Shown here piece by piece: positions 1 through 7,073 of a stretch of DNA of 14,864 nucleotides; the stretch's first letter is position 1, and every line of letters begins with the position of its first letter. This DNA is from Actinomycetes bacterium (lineage in GTDB: Bacteria > Actinomycetota > Acidimicrobiia > Acidimicrobiales > Palsa-688). The stretch lies in the NCBI GenBank assembly GCA_021815935.1, contig JAKAZH010000022.1, positions 1 to 14,864 of the forward strand. Reading direction: 5' to 3'. The position numbers and the translations under genes were made by a program. The notes below the pieces were generated by a model that did no database searches, was not told the DNA's origin, and saw nothing but the letters and a program-made list of their open reading frames with translations.

Positions 1-1
1 A

Positions 2-571
2 TCTGCGTGGGACGCTCTCGCCGACATGGTCGTAGCCGACGAGCTGAAGACCGTCATCGTGAACCAGGATCGGGGCCAGGACGTGGAGTCGTGGCGTCGG
101 CGTGTCGACGTGTGGCGGGACCACCGGGCGGTAGTCGGCGCGTCGGATGCGGGTGCCCACCTCGACATGATCGACACGTTCAACTACACGACCACCGTGC
201 TCGCGAAAGCCGTTCGCGAGCACGGCCTGCTCAGCCTCGAAGAGGCGGTGTCACACCTCACGGGTGGCCCCGCGGGGCTTTACGGTCTGAAGGGACGGGG
301 CGTGATATCCGAAGGCGCTTGGTCCGACCTGGTCGTCTTCGACCCTGAGCGGATAGGACCGTCGCCTGTGTCGACCCGCTACGACCTTCCAGGCGGTGCT
401 GGTCGCGTCTTCGGGGGCTCGGTGGGGATCCACGAGGTCGTCGTGGCAGGCGAGGTGATCGTAGAAGACGGGGCGTTCAGCGACGCACGGCCGGGGAGGA
501 TCCTGCGGTCAGGCCGTGACACCGCGACAGTCCCCGTCCGACCGCTGGCCGGCTCCGAGAACGCCACCTGA
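2..571 (+). CDS. Amidohydrolase, N-acyl-D-amino-acid deacylase type (5' truncated by window edge)
   Basis: This is the last 189 codons of a gene whose start lies left of the window; the reading frame is open from base 2 and ends with TGA at 569-571. The fragment carries the C-terminal part of a metal-dependent amidohydrolase barrel. The segment VGASDAGAHLD has the conserved Asp (codon 49 of the fragment) that in D-aminoacylase-type enzymes serves as catalytic and metal-site residue. It is followed by the family's usual LSLEEAVSHLT and GRGVISEGAWSDLVVFD segments, where the chain returns to the small beta domain. By family knowledge such enzymes hydrolyse N-acyl-D-amino acids or related cyclic amides in the cytoplasm; the exact substrate cannot be read here. 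The family is usually about 500-570 residues, so roughly two thirds is missing, including the N-terminal HxH metal motif. It converges on the thiolase-like gene with a two-base gap and no visible terminator. An in-frame ATG at 26 is internal, not a start. Confidence 0.85.
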   Translation, partial: SAWDALADMVVADELKTVIVNQDRGQDVESWRRRVDVWRDHRAVVGASDAGAHLDMIDTFNYTTTVLAKAVREHGLLSLEEAVSHLTGGPAGLYGLKGRGVISEGAWSDLVVFDPERIGPSPVSTRYDLPGGAGRVFGGSVGIHEVVVAGEVIVEDGAFSDARPGRILRSGRDTATVPVRPLAGSENAT

Positions 572-573
572 CG

Positions 574-2031
574 CTAGAGGCTCAAAGTCCCGTCGGCGGT
601 CCTGATGCCGACGTTGCCGGCTATTCCCTCTTCTAGCGCTGCGTCGATCATCTGTTCCGACGTTGACCTCGCCCAACCCCTTCGGGCATCGCCGTCCAAG
701 ACCGCTGCCAGGACGTGGGACGGGCCGCTGCGATCGAATACGACCGTCGCCGCTTCGACCCGGACATTCCCGGCGAAGTCGGCTGGCAGCTCCGGCGTCT
801 CAAGAGACACCACCCGGTCCTGTACGTCTAGGTACTCGAACGCCGAAAGCGGCCGATCGCTGTAGACACCGACGTTGTGTTTGGTAGCGACGCCTCCGTT
901 ACCGTGGATCAGGCCGTATCCGCCGCCGCGGACCTGAGAGACCATCGCCGCTATTGAATGACCGACCGAGTTGCCGACCGGTGCTCCGGCGAAGCCCAGA
1001 CCACCCGTCACGGTGAGAGGCCTTTCGAGGGAAAATCCCAAGGCTTTCGCTGAGATCTCTACGATCGACGGAAAGCACGCGTACAGGTCCACGCTGGCGA
1101 CGTCGTCGGGGCCGACGCCGAGGTGACCGAACGCTGCCGCTCCGCAAGCTTCAAGGGCGGGGCAACGGTGGAGACATTCCCTGTTGGCGAGGCGCCATGT
1201 GTCGTGGGCCGCCGCGACCACCAGCGGAAAGACGATCCGTTCCGACGCGATACCGGCGGAGCGGGCTGTGTCTGCGTCGCAGAGCAGGACCGCGGACGCC
1301 ATGTCGACTGTGTTGTTCGCTACCAGCGATTTCGTGTACGGGAACGCGATCATCCGGTTCGCCGCCGACTCCGAGCGAACTTCCCTCGCAGTCAAGGCCG
1401 ACGGTTGCCACGCCCACGGGTTGCCTGCCGCGACCCTGCTGAAACGCGACCACAGCTCGCAGATTCGATCCCTTTGCCTTTCGACGCTCTCACCGTTAGC
1501 GCTTCGCAGGCTGTCCTCGATCAGCGCATAAGCGTGTGTAGGCGGGCCGACAGTCGCCATCTCGGCGAGCATCTCGTTCGGGAAAGCTCCGAAAGTCTCC
1601 GGGTCACCGTCGCCAGGATCGGTGTTCCAGGACGGCTCAAGGCCGGCTTTCCTCAAACGTTGATGCGACCACCGGGCCTCTCCACCGACGACAAGCGCGA
1701 CGGAAATCTCGCCCCTCGCGATACTGGCGGCGGCGAACGCCAGAAGTTCCTGGGGTCCGGTGCCAGACACCGAACCGAGGGCAGTTCGTGCGTCCGGCGA
1801 GCCAAGCTGACCAGCCACGAGCTGCCCCGGGTTGCGGTAACGAAACCAGCCGCCGGCTACCCCGATCCAATCAAGGCGGCGAAGCAACGACGGGGCACCC
1901 GCATCGTCGGCTGCCGACACGGCCGCCTCGACCATAAGCTCGACGGGACCCTTGGCAGAACCGAGCTCTGTCCCGCCGGGTCGCTGCACCACCTGGGCTG
2001 CTCCCACTATCGCCGGTGTCACTTCCTTCAC
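574..2031 (-). CDS. Thiolase-like protein (mycobacterial 'acetyl-CoA acetyltransferase'/TLP1 type), catalytic residues replaced
   Basis: This 485-residue protein has a thiolase fold in its first ~395 residues and an extra ~90-residue C-terminal domain, the layout of mycobacterial thiolase-like proteins rather than classical ~390-residue thiolases. Family landmarks are GGLGFAGAPVGNSVGHS (343-359) and HGNGGVATKHNVGVYS (376-391). The classical catalytic positions appear changed: the CxSG nucleophile loop reads SVSG (87-90, Ser for Cys), the SCP2-type HDCF reads YACF (317-320), and the GHP loop reads GAP (349-351). Standard thiolysis or Claisen condensation is therefore doubtful; a CoA-ester binding or lipid-related role is inference. 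The C-terminal extension may be the OB-fold-like domain described for TLP1. The start is a GTG at 2031-2029, the only suitable one near the conserved N-terminus (TPAIVGAAQV). No Shine-Dalgarno precedes it, but a TAGAAC hexamer ends about ten bases upstream, compatible with a short or absent leader. It is divergent from the ABC exporter gene. Confidence 0.85.
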   Translation of the reverse strand: MKEVTPAIVGAAQVVQRPGGTELGSAKGPVELMVEAAVSAADDAGAPSLLRRLDWIGVAGGWFRYRNPGQLVAGQLGSPDARTALGSVSGTGPQELLAFAAASIARGEISVALVVGGEARWSHQRLRKAGLEPSWNTDPGDGDPETFGAFPNEMLAEMATVGPPTHAYALIEDSLRSANGESVERQRDRICELWSRFSRVAAGNPWAWQPSALTAREVRSESAANRMIAFPYTKSLVANNTVDMASAVLLCDADTARSAGIASERIVFPLVVAAAHDTWRLANRECLHRCPALEACGAAAFGHLGVGPDDVASVDLYACFPSIVEISAKALGFSLERPLTVTGGLGFAGAPVGNSVGHSIAAMVSQVRGGGYGLIHGNGGVATKHNVGVYSDRPLSAFEYLDVQDRVVSLETPELPADFAGNVRVEAATVVFDRSGPSHVLAAVLDGDARRGWARSTSEQMIDAALEEGIAGNVGIRTADGTLSL

Positions 2032-2040
2032 AATCTTGAT

Positions 2041-2046
2041 GTTCTA
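2041..2046 (-). promoter_or_regulatory. Candidate -10 hexamer (TAGAAC) for the thiolase-like gene
   Basis: Read on the minus strand, TAGAAC matches four of six bases of TATAAT. Initiation about seven bases downstream would fall two to four bases before the GTG start at 2031, giving a nearly leaderless mRNA. This fits the absence of a Shine-Dalgarno. No good -35 element is visible, so this is weak evidence. Confidence 0.25.
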
Positions 2047-2058
2047 GCCGACTGGAGC

Positions 2059-2116
2059 CGACCGGTCGACTTGCAGCCGGCCCGCAACGCTTCCTTACCG
2101 GGCGGCCGGTCGCCCG
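2059..2116. promoter_or_regulatory. Possible operator pair: two palindromic CCGGTCG-centred elements in the divergent promoter region
   Basis: A perfect 10-base palindrome CGACCGGTCG lies at 2059-2068. A second element at 2099-2116 has arms CGGGCG and CGCCCG around GCCGGT. Both contain CCGGTCG (2062-2068 and 2106-2112), 44 bases apart, about four helical turns. Their position between two divergent starts would suit a shared repressor or activator site. The DNA is GC-rich, so chance is a real alternative; no regulator gene is seen nearby. Confidence 0.25.
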
Positions 2117-2136
2117 CCTTGTCCAGCGTGGGCCCC

Positions 2137-2142
2137 CATAAT
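2137..2142 (+). promoter_or_regulatory. Candidate -10 hexamer (CATAAT) giving a leaderless ABC exporter mRNA
   Basis: CATAAT matches five of six bases of the TATAAT consensus and stands out in very GC-rich surroundings. The ATG at 2149 lies six bases after it, exactly where transcription would be expected to begin, so the mRNA would start on or next to its own start codon. No Shine-Dalgarno is present before that ATG, which agrees. A -35 element at standard spacing is not convincing; TTGTCC at 2119-2124 is too close (12-base spacer). Leaderless mRNAs are common in actinobacteria. Confidence 0.45.
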
Positions 2143-2148
2143 GGACTG

Positions 2149-5100
2149 ATGGATCCGACCGCCACTACGCCGTGGCGCACGCAGGCGAGCCGCTTCCTCT
2201 CACCACACAAGACAAAGATCGCAGTGAGCCTGCTCGCCTCGGGGCTGTCGATGGGAGCTCTGGCGGCCATCCCAGTCCTGCAGCGCTCCGTGATCGACGA
2301 CGACATCCGCGGAAACGGTGCAGTCGGCGCGGTCCTGGTCGCAATGATAGGAGTCGGGGTCCTTCGATTCGCCGCGTCTCTCATCCGCCGCTTCGTAGGG
2401 GGCAGGGTGAGCTTCGACGTCCAGCTGGACGCCCGCAACGCAATCTACGAGCATCTTCTCGCTTTGGACATGTCCGTGCACGACGGGCTGCAGACGGGGC
2501 AGCTGGTTTCGCGGGCCAACAGCGATCTCGGGCTGATACAGCAGCTACTCGCCTGGGGTCCGATGGTGCTCGGCAGCCTGCTCCAGGCGGTGATCTCGCT
2601 GGTGGTGATGGCGTTTCTCAACCTCCCGTTGTTCGGCGTGGCTCTCGTGGTGCCGTTGGCTACGTTCCGCTCGGCTCGCAGCCTCCGCCACAGCGTCTTT
2701 CCTTCCAGTTGGGATGCCCAAAGCCACGAGGCCGACGTGACGAGCTTCGTTGAGGAGTCGGTATCGGGGGTTCGCGTCGTCAAAGCCTTCGCCCGTGAGG
2801 ACATGGAAGTCCGGCGTTTCTCCGACGCAGCGAGCAGGCTTTACGCGTCGCGGCTTCGCAACATCCGCCTCAGGGCCCGGATGACCGCCGAGCTCCAATC
2901 GATCCCTTCGTTCGGCCAGCTCGGCGTTCTTGCCCTCGGCGGGTGGCTTGCAATCCATGGGAGAATCTCGATCGGGACGTTCGTGGCTTTCGCCACCTAC
3001 ATGACGCAGCTCGCCGCACCCGCCCGGATGCTGGCGGGAATCCTTACGGTCGGCCAGCAGGCCAGGGCGGGGGTCGAGCGGATCTCGGAGATCCTCGACT
3101 TGCAGCCCGGCATGGTCGAACGGCCGGACGCCTTCGATCTACCTCCAATATCCGGGGCCGTCGACCTGGACTCCGTCACCGTCTCGTACGCTGACGGCCG
3201 GGCCGTCCTGGACGAGGTCAGCCTTCATTTGAAGCCGGGCGAAGCAGTCGCTGTGATAGGCCCGTCGGGTTCAGGAAAGTCGAGCCTGTGCAACCTGTTG
3301 GGTCGGATGTACGACCCGAGCGCCGGAAGCGTGCGCGTAGACGGTATCGACATCGCCGACGTGACCCTGCGATCGCTTCGCTCGCAGGTAGGGATGGTCT
3401 TCGAGGACAGCTTCCTGTTCGGCTTGTCGATCGAGGACAACATCAGGTTCGGTCGCCCTGATGCGAGTCACTCCGATGTGGCAGCCGCGTGCCTTCTCGC
3501 TCAGGCCGATATCTTCGTCGACGCGTTACCCGACGGCTACGAGACCGTGGTGGGCGAAGGTGGCATCACCCTGTCGGGCGGGCAACGCCAGCGCCTCGCG
3601 CTGGCGCGAACCCTCCTCGCGCAGCCTCGGCTGCTGGTACTGGACAACGCCACCTCGGCTGTCGACCCTCACACCGAGTCGTTGATCCTTTCGGCGATAA
3701 GAAGCCTCGAGCCCCAGCCGACGATCGTCGTCACATCCCAACGGCCGTCCGTGCTCGGTCTTGTCGACAGAGTGGCGCTTCTAAGCGACGGCCGGCTCAC
3801 CGACGACGGTACGCCGGCCGACGTCGCTGCACGTTCGGGCTGGATGCGCACCTTCATGGACGTCGGCGGGGACGGCGCGCACAACCTAGGTTCCGCCGGC
3901 GCCGACAACGCCATAAGTGGCGTCGAAGCGCCGCATTCCCGATCCCACGGAGGTCCGCTGCCTTTGGCAGGCGGCGGCCGGGCGGGCCGGGGCACGTCGG
4001 GCGGCGGGCAAGGCTGGGTGGCTATGCTCGGCCAACCTCCTGCAGCGATCCGCGAGCGGATAGCTGCACTTCCACCCGCCACGGATGTCCCGAGCGTGGA
4101 TGTCGCAGCCCAGGCGGAGGCGACCGGCCCGCTCAAGCTGCGCAGCTTCCTACGCCCCTGGTGGAAGGCACTGGCTCTAGGCGGCGTCCTCGTGGCGCTC
4201 GACGCCCTTTCGGGGGTAGCGAGCCCGCTGCTGGTTCGCACGGGTATCGACAGCGGGGTCCAAGCGCGCTCCATCGGGGTTCTCGCGGCCGTGTCGGCAA
4301 CCTTTTTCGTGCTGACTGTCGTCTCGTGGTGGGACCAGTGGGCCGAGACGGTGCAGACCGGCCGGACCGGGGAGTCGATCCTTCTAGGCTTGCGGATCAG
4401 GGTCTTCGCGCAACTGCAACGGCTCGGAATCGACTTCTACGAGAAGGAGATGACCGGCCGGATCGTCACTCGGGCGACAAACGACGTAGCCGCCCTGTCG
4501 CAGCTGCTCCAAAACGGCCTGGTCAACGCCCTGGTCAGCCTCGCGAGCTTCGCCGGCATCACCGTGATCGTATTCGTCATGGATGTGAAGCTCGCCCTCG
4601 TAGCCCTGGCGGTGTTTCCACTGCTTATCGCCGCAACCGTCGTCTACCGGTCCCGCTCGGCTAGCGCCTACGACCGCCAACGCGACGCCGTCGCAGCTGT
4701 CAACACCCACCTCCAGGAGAGCATTTCGGGTGTCCGTGTCGTGCAAGCCTTGGGCCGTGAACACGCCGGCCTCTCCACTTTCGCTTCGATCGGGGTCGCC
4801 TACCGCGAGGCGAGCCTCAGCGCACTCGGGGTGCAAGCCACGTACGTAGCGCTGTCCGACCTCCTGTCAGCAATCTCTACGGTTCTGGTGTTGTGGGTTG
4901 GCTCAGGCCTGGTCGTAAGTCATCGCCTCGCCATCGGAGCACTCGTAGCGTTCATCCTCTACGTCACGCAGCTGTTCTCCCCCGTCCAGCAACTCGCGCA
5001 GACCTTCGACTCCTATCAGCGCGCCCTAGCCGGAGCGCGCAAGATCAACTCCGTCCTCGCCGAGGAGCCCTCGGTCACCTCGCCTCCCGCCGCTGCGAGG

Positions 5101-5949
5101 ACTTCGAGCCCCGACATTGTCCTGCGGCAAGTCGGCGCCGAGGGCTCGCCGTCTCCGAGCATCGGCCCGGCACGGGCTGGCGCCCGCGGTCATTTGGAGC
5201 TTCGTTCCGTCTCGTTTCGCTACCAGGCGTCGCGGCGCAACGCTCTGACCGATGTCGATCTCGACGTGGCTCCCGGAGAGCACGTGGCGCTCGTCGGTGA
5301 AACCGGGGCGGGAAAATCGACGCTTCTGAAGCTGGTTGCCCGCTTCCATGACCCTTCCCACGGTTCGGTCAGTTTGGATGGCGACAACTTGCGAAACCTC
5401 GACCTGCGCGATGTCCGCTCGAAACTCGGATACGTGCCCCAGGAGCCGTTCCTCTTCACTGCGTCTATCGCCGAGAACATCGCCTTCGGACGTCCACTCG
5501 CCACCCGCAAGGAGATCTCCGTTGCCGCCCGGGCGGTCGGTGCCCACGAGATCATCGAAGCGCTTCCGGGCGGATACGACCACGTCGTCGGAAAAAGAGG
5601 CCGTTCGCTTTCGGCGGGAGAGCTTCAGCTCGTCTGCCTGGCGCGCGCCCTCATCGTCGACCCGGCGATACTGCTCCTGGACGAGGCGACTGCGAACCTG
5701 GATCCGCAAGCCGAGCATCGAGTACAGGCCGGACTCGACACTGTAACGTCGGGAAGAACCACTTTGGTGATCGCCCACCGGCTCTCCACCGCACGTTCGA
5801 TGGATCGGATCGTCGTCGTCAGCGCGGGGCGAATCGTCGAAGACGGCACACATGAGGACCTCGTCGAGGCAGGCGGCTGGTACCAGCGTTCCTGGGAGGC
5901 GACCCTCGCAGCACAAGGACCTGCCGGTGCGGGCCGCGCCAGGACATGA
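2149..5949 (+). CDS. Fused two-half ABC exporter (TMD1-NBD1-TMD2-NBD2), one degenerate ATP site
   Basis: This 1266-residue protein joins two complete type IV (MsbA/MDR-like) exporter halves. TMD1 spans about residues 20-320 and NBD1 about 335-580. A Gly/Pro-rich linker covers about 580-650, TMD2 about 660-965, and NBD2 about 1015-1260. NBD1 has Walker A GPSGSGKS (371-378) and signature LSGGQ (475-479), but Walker B ends LDN (Asn500 for the catalytic Glu), the switch His is Gln531 and the Q-loop residue is Glu419. NBD2 has Walker A GETGAGKST (1050-1058), Q-loop Gln1098, Walker B LLDE (Glu1179) and His1210, but its signature is LSAGE (1154-1158). NBD2's Walker motifs pair with NBD1's intact signature to form a working site; the other composite site collects all the changes. 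It sits in the membrane and exports a substrate not readable from sequence; the neighbouring glycan genes make a glycan or glycolipid possible. The frame stays open upstream to 1123, but that stretch is antisense to the thiolase-like gene; protein homology begins after ATG 2149. Confidence 0.92.
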   Translation: MDPTATTPWRTQASRFLSPHKTKIAVSLLASGLSMGALAAIPVLQRSVIDDDIRGNGAVGAVLVAMIGVGVLRFAASLIRRFVGGRVSFDVQLDARNAIYEHLLALDMSVHDGLQTGQLVSRANSDLGLIQQLLAWGPMVLGSLLQAVISLVVMAFLNLPLFGVALVVPLATFRSARSLRHSVFPSSWDAQSHEADVTSFVEESVSGVRVVKAFAREDMEVRRFSDAASRLYASRLRNIRLRARMTAELQSIPSFGQLGVLALGGWLAIHGRISIGTFVAFATYMTQLAAPARMLAGILTVGQQARAGVERISEILDLQPGMVERPDAFDLPPISGAVDLDSVTVSYADGRAVLDEVSLHLKPGEAVAVIGPSGSGKSSLCNLLGRMYDPSAGSVRVDGIDIADVTLRSLRSQVGMVFEDSFLFGLSIEDNIRFGRPDASHSDVAAACLLAQADIFVDALPDGYETVVGEGGITLSGGQRQRLALARTLLAQPRLLVLDNATSAVDPHTESLILSAIRSLEPQPTIVVTSQRPSVLGLVDRVALLSDGRLTDDGTPADVAARSGWMRTFMDVGGDGAHNLGSAGADNAISGVEAPHSRSHGGPLPLAGGGRAGRGTSGGGQGWVAMLGQPPAAIRERIAALPPATDVPSVDVAAQAEATGPLKLRSFLRPWWKALALGGVLVALDALSGVASPLLVRTGIDSGVQARSIGVLAAVSATFFVLTVVSWWDQWAETVQTGRTGESILLGLRIRVFAQLQRLGIDFYEKEMTGRIVTRATNDVAALSQLLQNGLVNALVSLASFAGITVIVFVMDVKLALVALAVFPLLIAATVVYRSRSASAYDRQRDAVAAVNTHLQESISGVRVVQALGREHAGLSTFASIGVAYREASLSALGVQATYVALSDLLSAISTVLVLWVGSGLVVSHRLAIGALVAFILYVTQLFSPVQQLAQTFDSYQRALAGARKINSVLAEEPSVTSPPAAARTSSPDIVLRQVGAEGSPSPSIGPARAGARGHLELRSVSFRYQASRRNALTDVDLDVAPGEHVALVGETGAGKSTLLKLVARFHDPSHGSVSLDGDNLRNLDLRDVRSKLGYVPQEPFLFTASIAENIAFGRPLATRKEISVAARAVGAHEIIEALPGGYDHVVGKRGRSLSAGELQLVCLARALIVDPAILLLDEATANLDPQAEHRVQAGLDTVTSGRTTLVIAHRLSTARSMDRIVVVSAGRIVEDGTHEDLVEAGGWYQRSWEATLAAQGPAGAGRART

Positions 5950-5955
5950 GTCTTT

Positions 5956-5961
5956 TCTAAT
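5956..5961 (+). promoter_or_regulatory. Weak candidate -10 hexamer (TCTAAT) upstream of the glycan operon
   Basis: TCTAAT matches five of six consensus bases and lies just after the ABC exporter stop, in the 113-base gap before the epimerase. It would give a leader of about 95 bases. No -35 is visible at normal spacing and transcription could simply continue from the exporter gene, so this is speculative. Apart from this and the ribosome binding site I see nothing in the gap: no terminator hairpin with a T-run. Confidence 0.2.
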
Positions 5962-6048
5962 CGGGACCTCATCGAAGCGTCACCCGCGACGCCGACACTG
6001 TCTCCGTAAGCCCAATGCGAGCCCCGAGCGGGTCGCCGAGCCGGAGCA

Positions 6049-6055
6049 GGAAAGG
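6049..6055 (+). promoter_or_regulatory. Ribosome binding site GGAAAGG deciding the GTG start of the epimerase
   Basis: GGAAAGG ends seven bases before GTG 6063. It favours that GTG over an in-frame ATG at 6015, which would add 16 residues of Arg/Pro/Ser-rich sequence without family character and has no comparable site. Confidence 0.6.
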
Positions 6056-6062
6056 TCATCTA

Positions 6063-7073
6063 GTGACAGAAGATTCCCAGGTCCCCGCGGGGATCGACGC
6101 TGCACTCGGCAACGTCGGGCGTCGTGCCTTGGTGACCGGAGCCGCTGGATTCATCGGAAGCCAGGTCTGTCGGGCGTTGCTTCGCGACGGTTGGAGCGTC
6201 ACAGGTATCGACGGCTTCACCGACAGCTACGACCCTGTGGAGAAGATCATGCGTGCCGCTTCCCTGGCCCGCCTGGCGGGGATGACCCTCGTCGTCGGCA
6301 ACATGGCGGACATGGCCCTCGACACCCATTTGAACGGGGTGGAAGTCGTCTTCCACCTTGCCGGTCGCGCCGGGGTACGAGCGAGCTTCACTTCGGAAGC
6401 GCTTTACATCCGGGACAATGTCGTAGCGACGGAGCGCCTGCTCGCCGCCACTCGCAGGGCGGGCGTGAGACGTCTCGTGTACGCATCGTCGTCGTCGGTC
6501 TACGGGGACGGCGCTGTGCCGTTTCGCGAGGATGGGCCACTTGTTCCCATCTCGCCGTACGGTAAAAGCAAACTCGAAGCCGAGAAGGCCTGCCTCGAAG
6601 CAGACGACCGGGGTATCGAAACCACGGCGCTGCGCTACTTCACGGTCTTCGGACCGGGCCAACGTCCAGACATGGGTCTCCGCCTTTTCGCCGAGGCGGC
6701 CCTGACCGGGCAGCCGATAAGGCTCCTTGGCGACGGAAGCCAACGCCGGGACTTCACGTATGTCACCGACGTGGTGGCGGCGACAATCGCCGCTGCAGAC
6801 GGCGACGTCGCCGGCCTCGCCGTCAACATCGGAGGAGGCAGCGACGTGAGCATCCGTGACGTCCTGGCGATTCTCGCGAGACTGACCGGGGCCGAGCTGC
6901 TCATCGACGAGCAGCCCTTCGCCCGAGGCGACGTGAGGGTAACGTCAGCGGACTTGACTCGTGCCCGCAGGCTGCTGCGATTCACTCCTCTCGTGCCATT
7001 CGAAGTTGGCTACGAAAGCCAGGTTGCCTGGCTTCGAGAGCGCCTCGAACAGAAAGTCGGGGTGCCGGTATGA
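6063..7073 (+). CDS. NAD-dependent nucleotide-sugar epimerase (extended SDR, UDP-glucuronate/UDP-glucose 4-epimerase-like)
   Basis: From GTG 6063 this is a 336-residue extended short-chain dehydrogenase. The N-terminal Rossmann motif GAAGFIG (26-32) binds NAD; the active site has Ser residues in YASSSSVYG and the catalytic pair Tyr166/Lys170 in YGKSK. The segments IDGFTDSYDPVEK and LRYFTVFGPGQRPDM are typical of UDP-glucuronate and related 4-epimerases, and RRDFTYVTDVV is the conserved substrate-side segment. The likely reaction is reversible inversion at C4 of a UDP-hexose, UDP-hexuronate or UDP-N-acetylhexosamine in the cytoplasm. The UDP-glucose dehydrogenase gene downstream makes UDP-GlcA/UDP-GalA interconversion attractive, but this is inference; a dehydratase or another epimerase cannot be excluded. 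Its stop overlaps the start of the next glycosyltransferase gene as ATGA (7070-7073), which suggests translational coupling. Confidence 0.88.
   Translation: MTEDSQVPAGIDAALGNVGRRALVTGAAGFIGSQVCRALLRDGWSVTGIDGFTDSYDPVEKIMRAASLARLAGMTLVVGNMADMALDTHLNGVEVVFHLAGRAGVRASFTSEALYIRDNVVATERLLAATRRAGVRRLVYASSSSVYGDGAVPFREDGPLVPISPYGKSKLEAEKACLEADDRGIETTALRYFTVFGPGQRPDMGLRLFAEAALTGQPIRLLGDGSQRRDFTYVTDVVAATIAAADGDVAGLAVNIGGGSDVSIRDVLAILARLTGAELLIDEQPFARGDVRVTSADLTRARRLLRFTPLVPFEVGYESQVAWLRERLEQKVGVPV

Noticed and set aside
560..600. Bidirectional terminator between the convergent amidohydrolase and thiolase-like genes
   Set aside because: The gap is only two bases, and I found no hairpin with a T-run around it.
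1123..2148. N-terminal extension of the ABC exporter, 342 codons
   Set aside because: It is antisense to the thiolase-like gene, Arg/Pro-rich, without domain features; the exporter fold begins right after ATG 2149.
3489..4664. 391-codon + strand open frame within the ABC exporter
   Set aside because: Arg-rich alternative-frame translation of a well-supported gene; no motifs and no start context.
5026..5916. 296-codon minus-strand open frame opposite NBD2 of the exporter
   Set aside because: Antisense shadow of conserved ATPase motifs in GC-rich DNA; no recognisable protein features.
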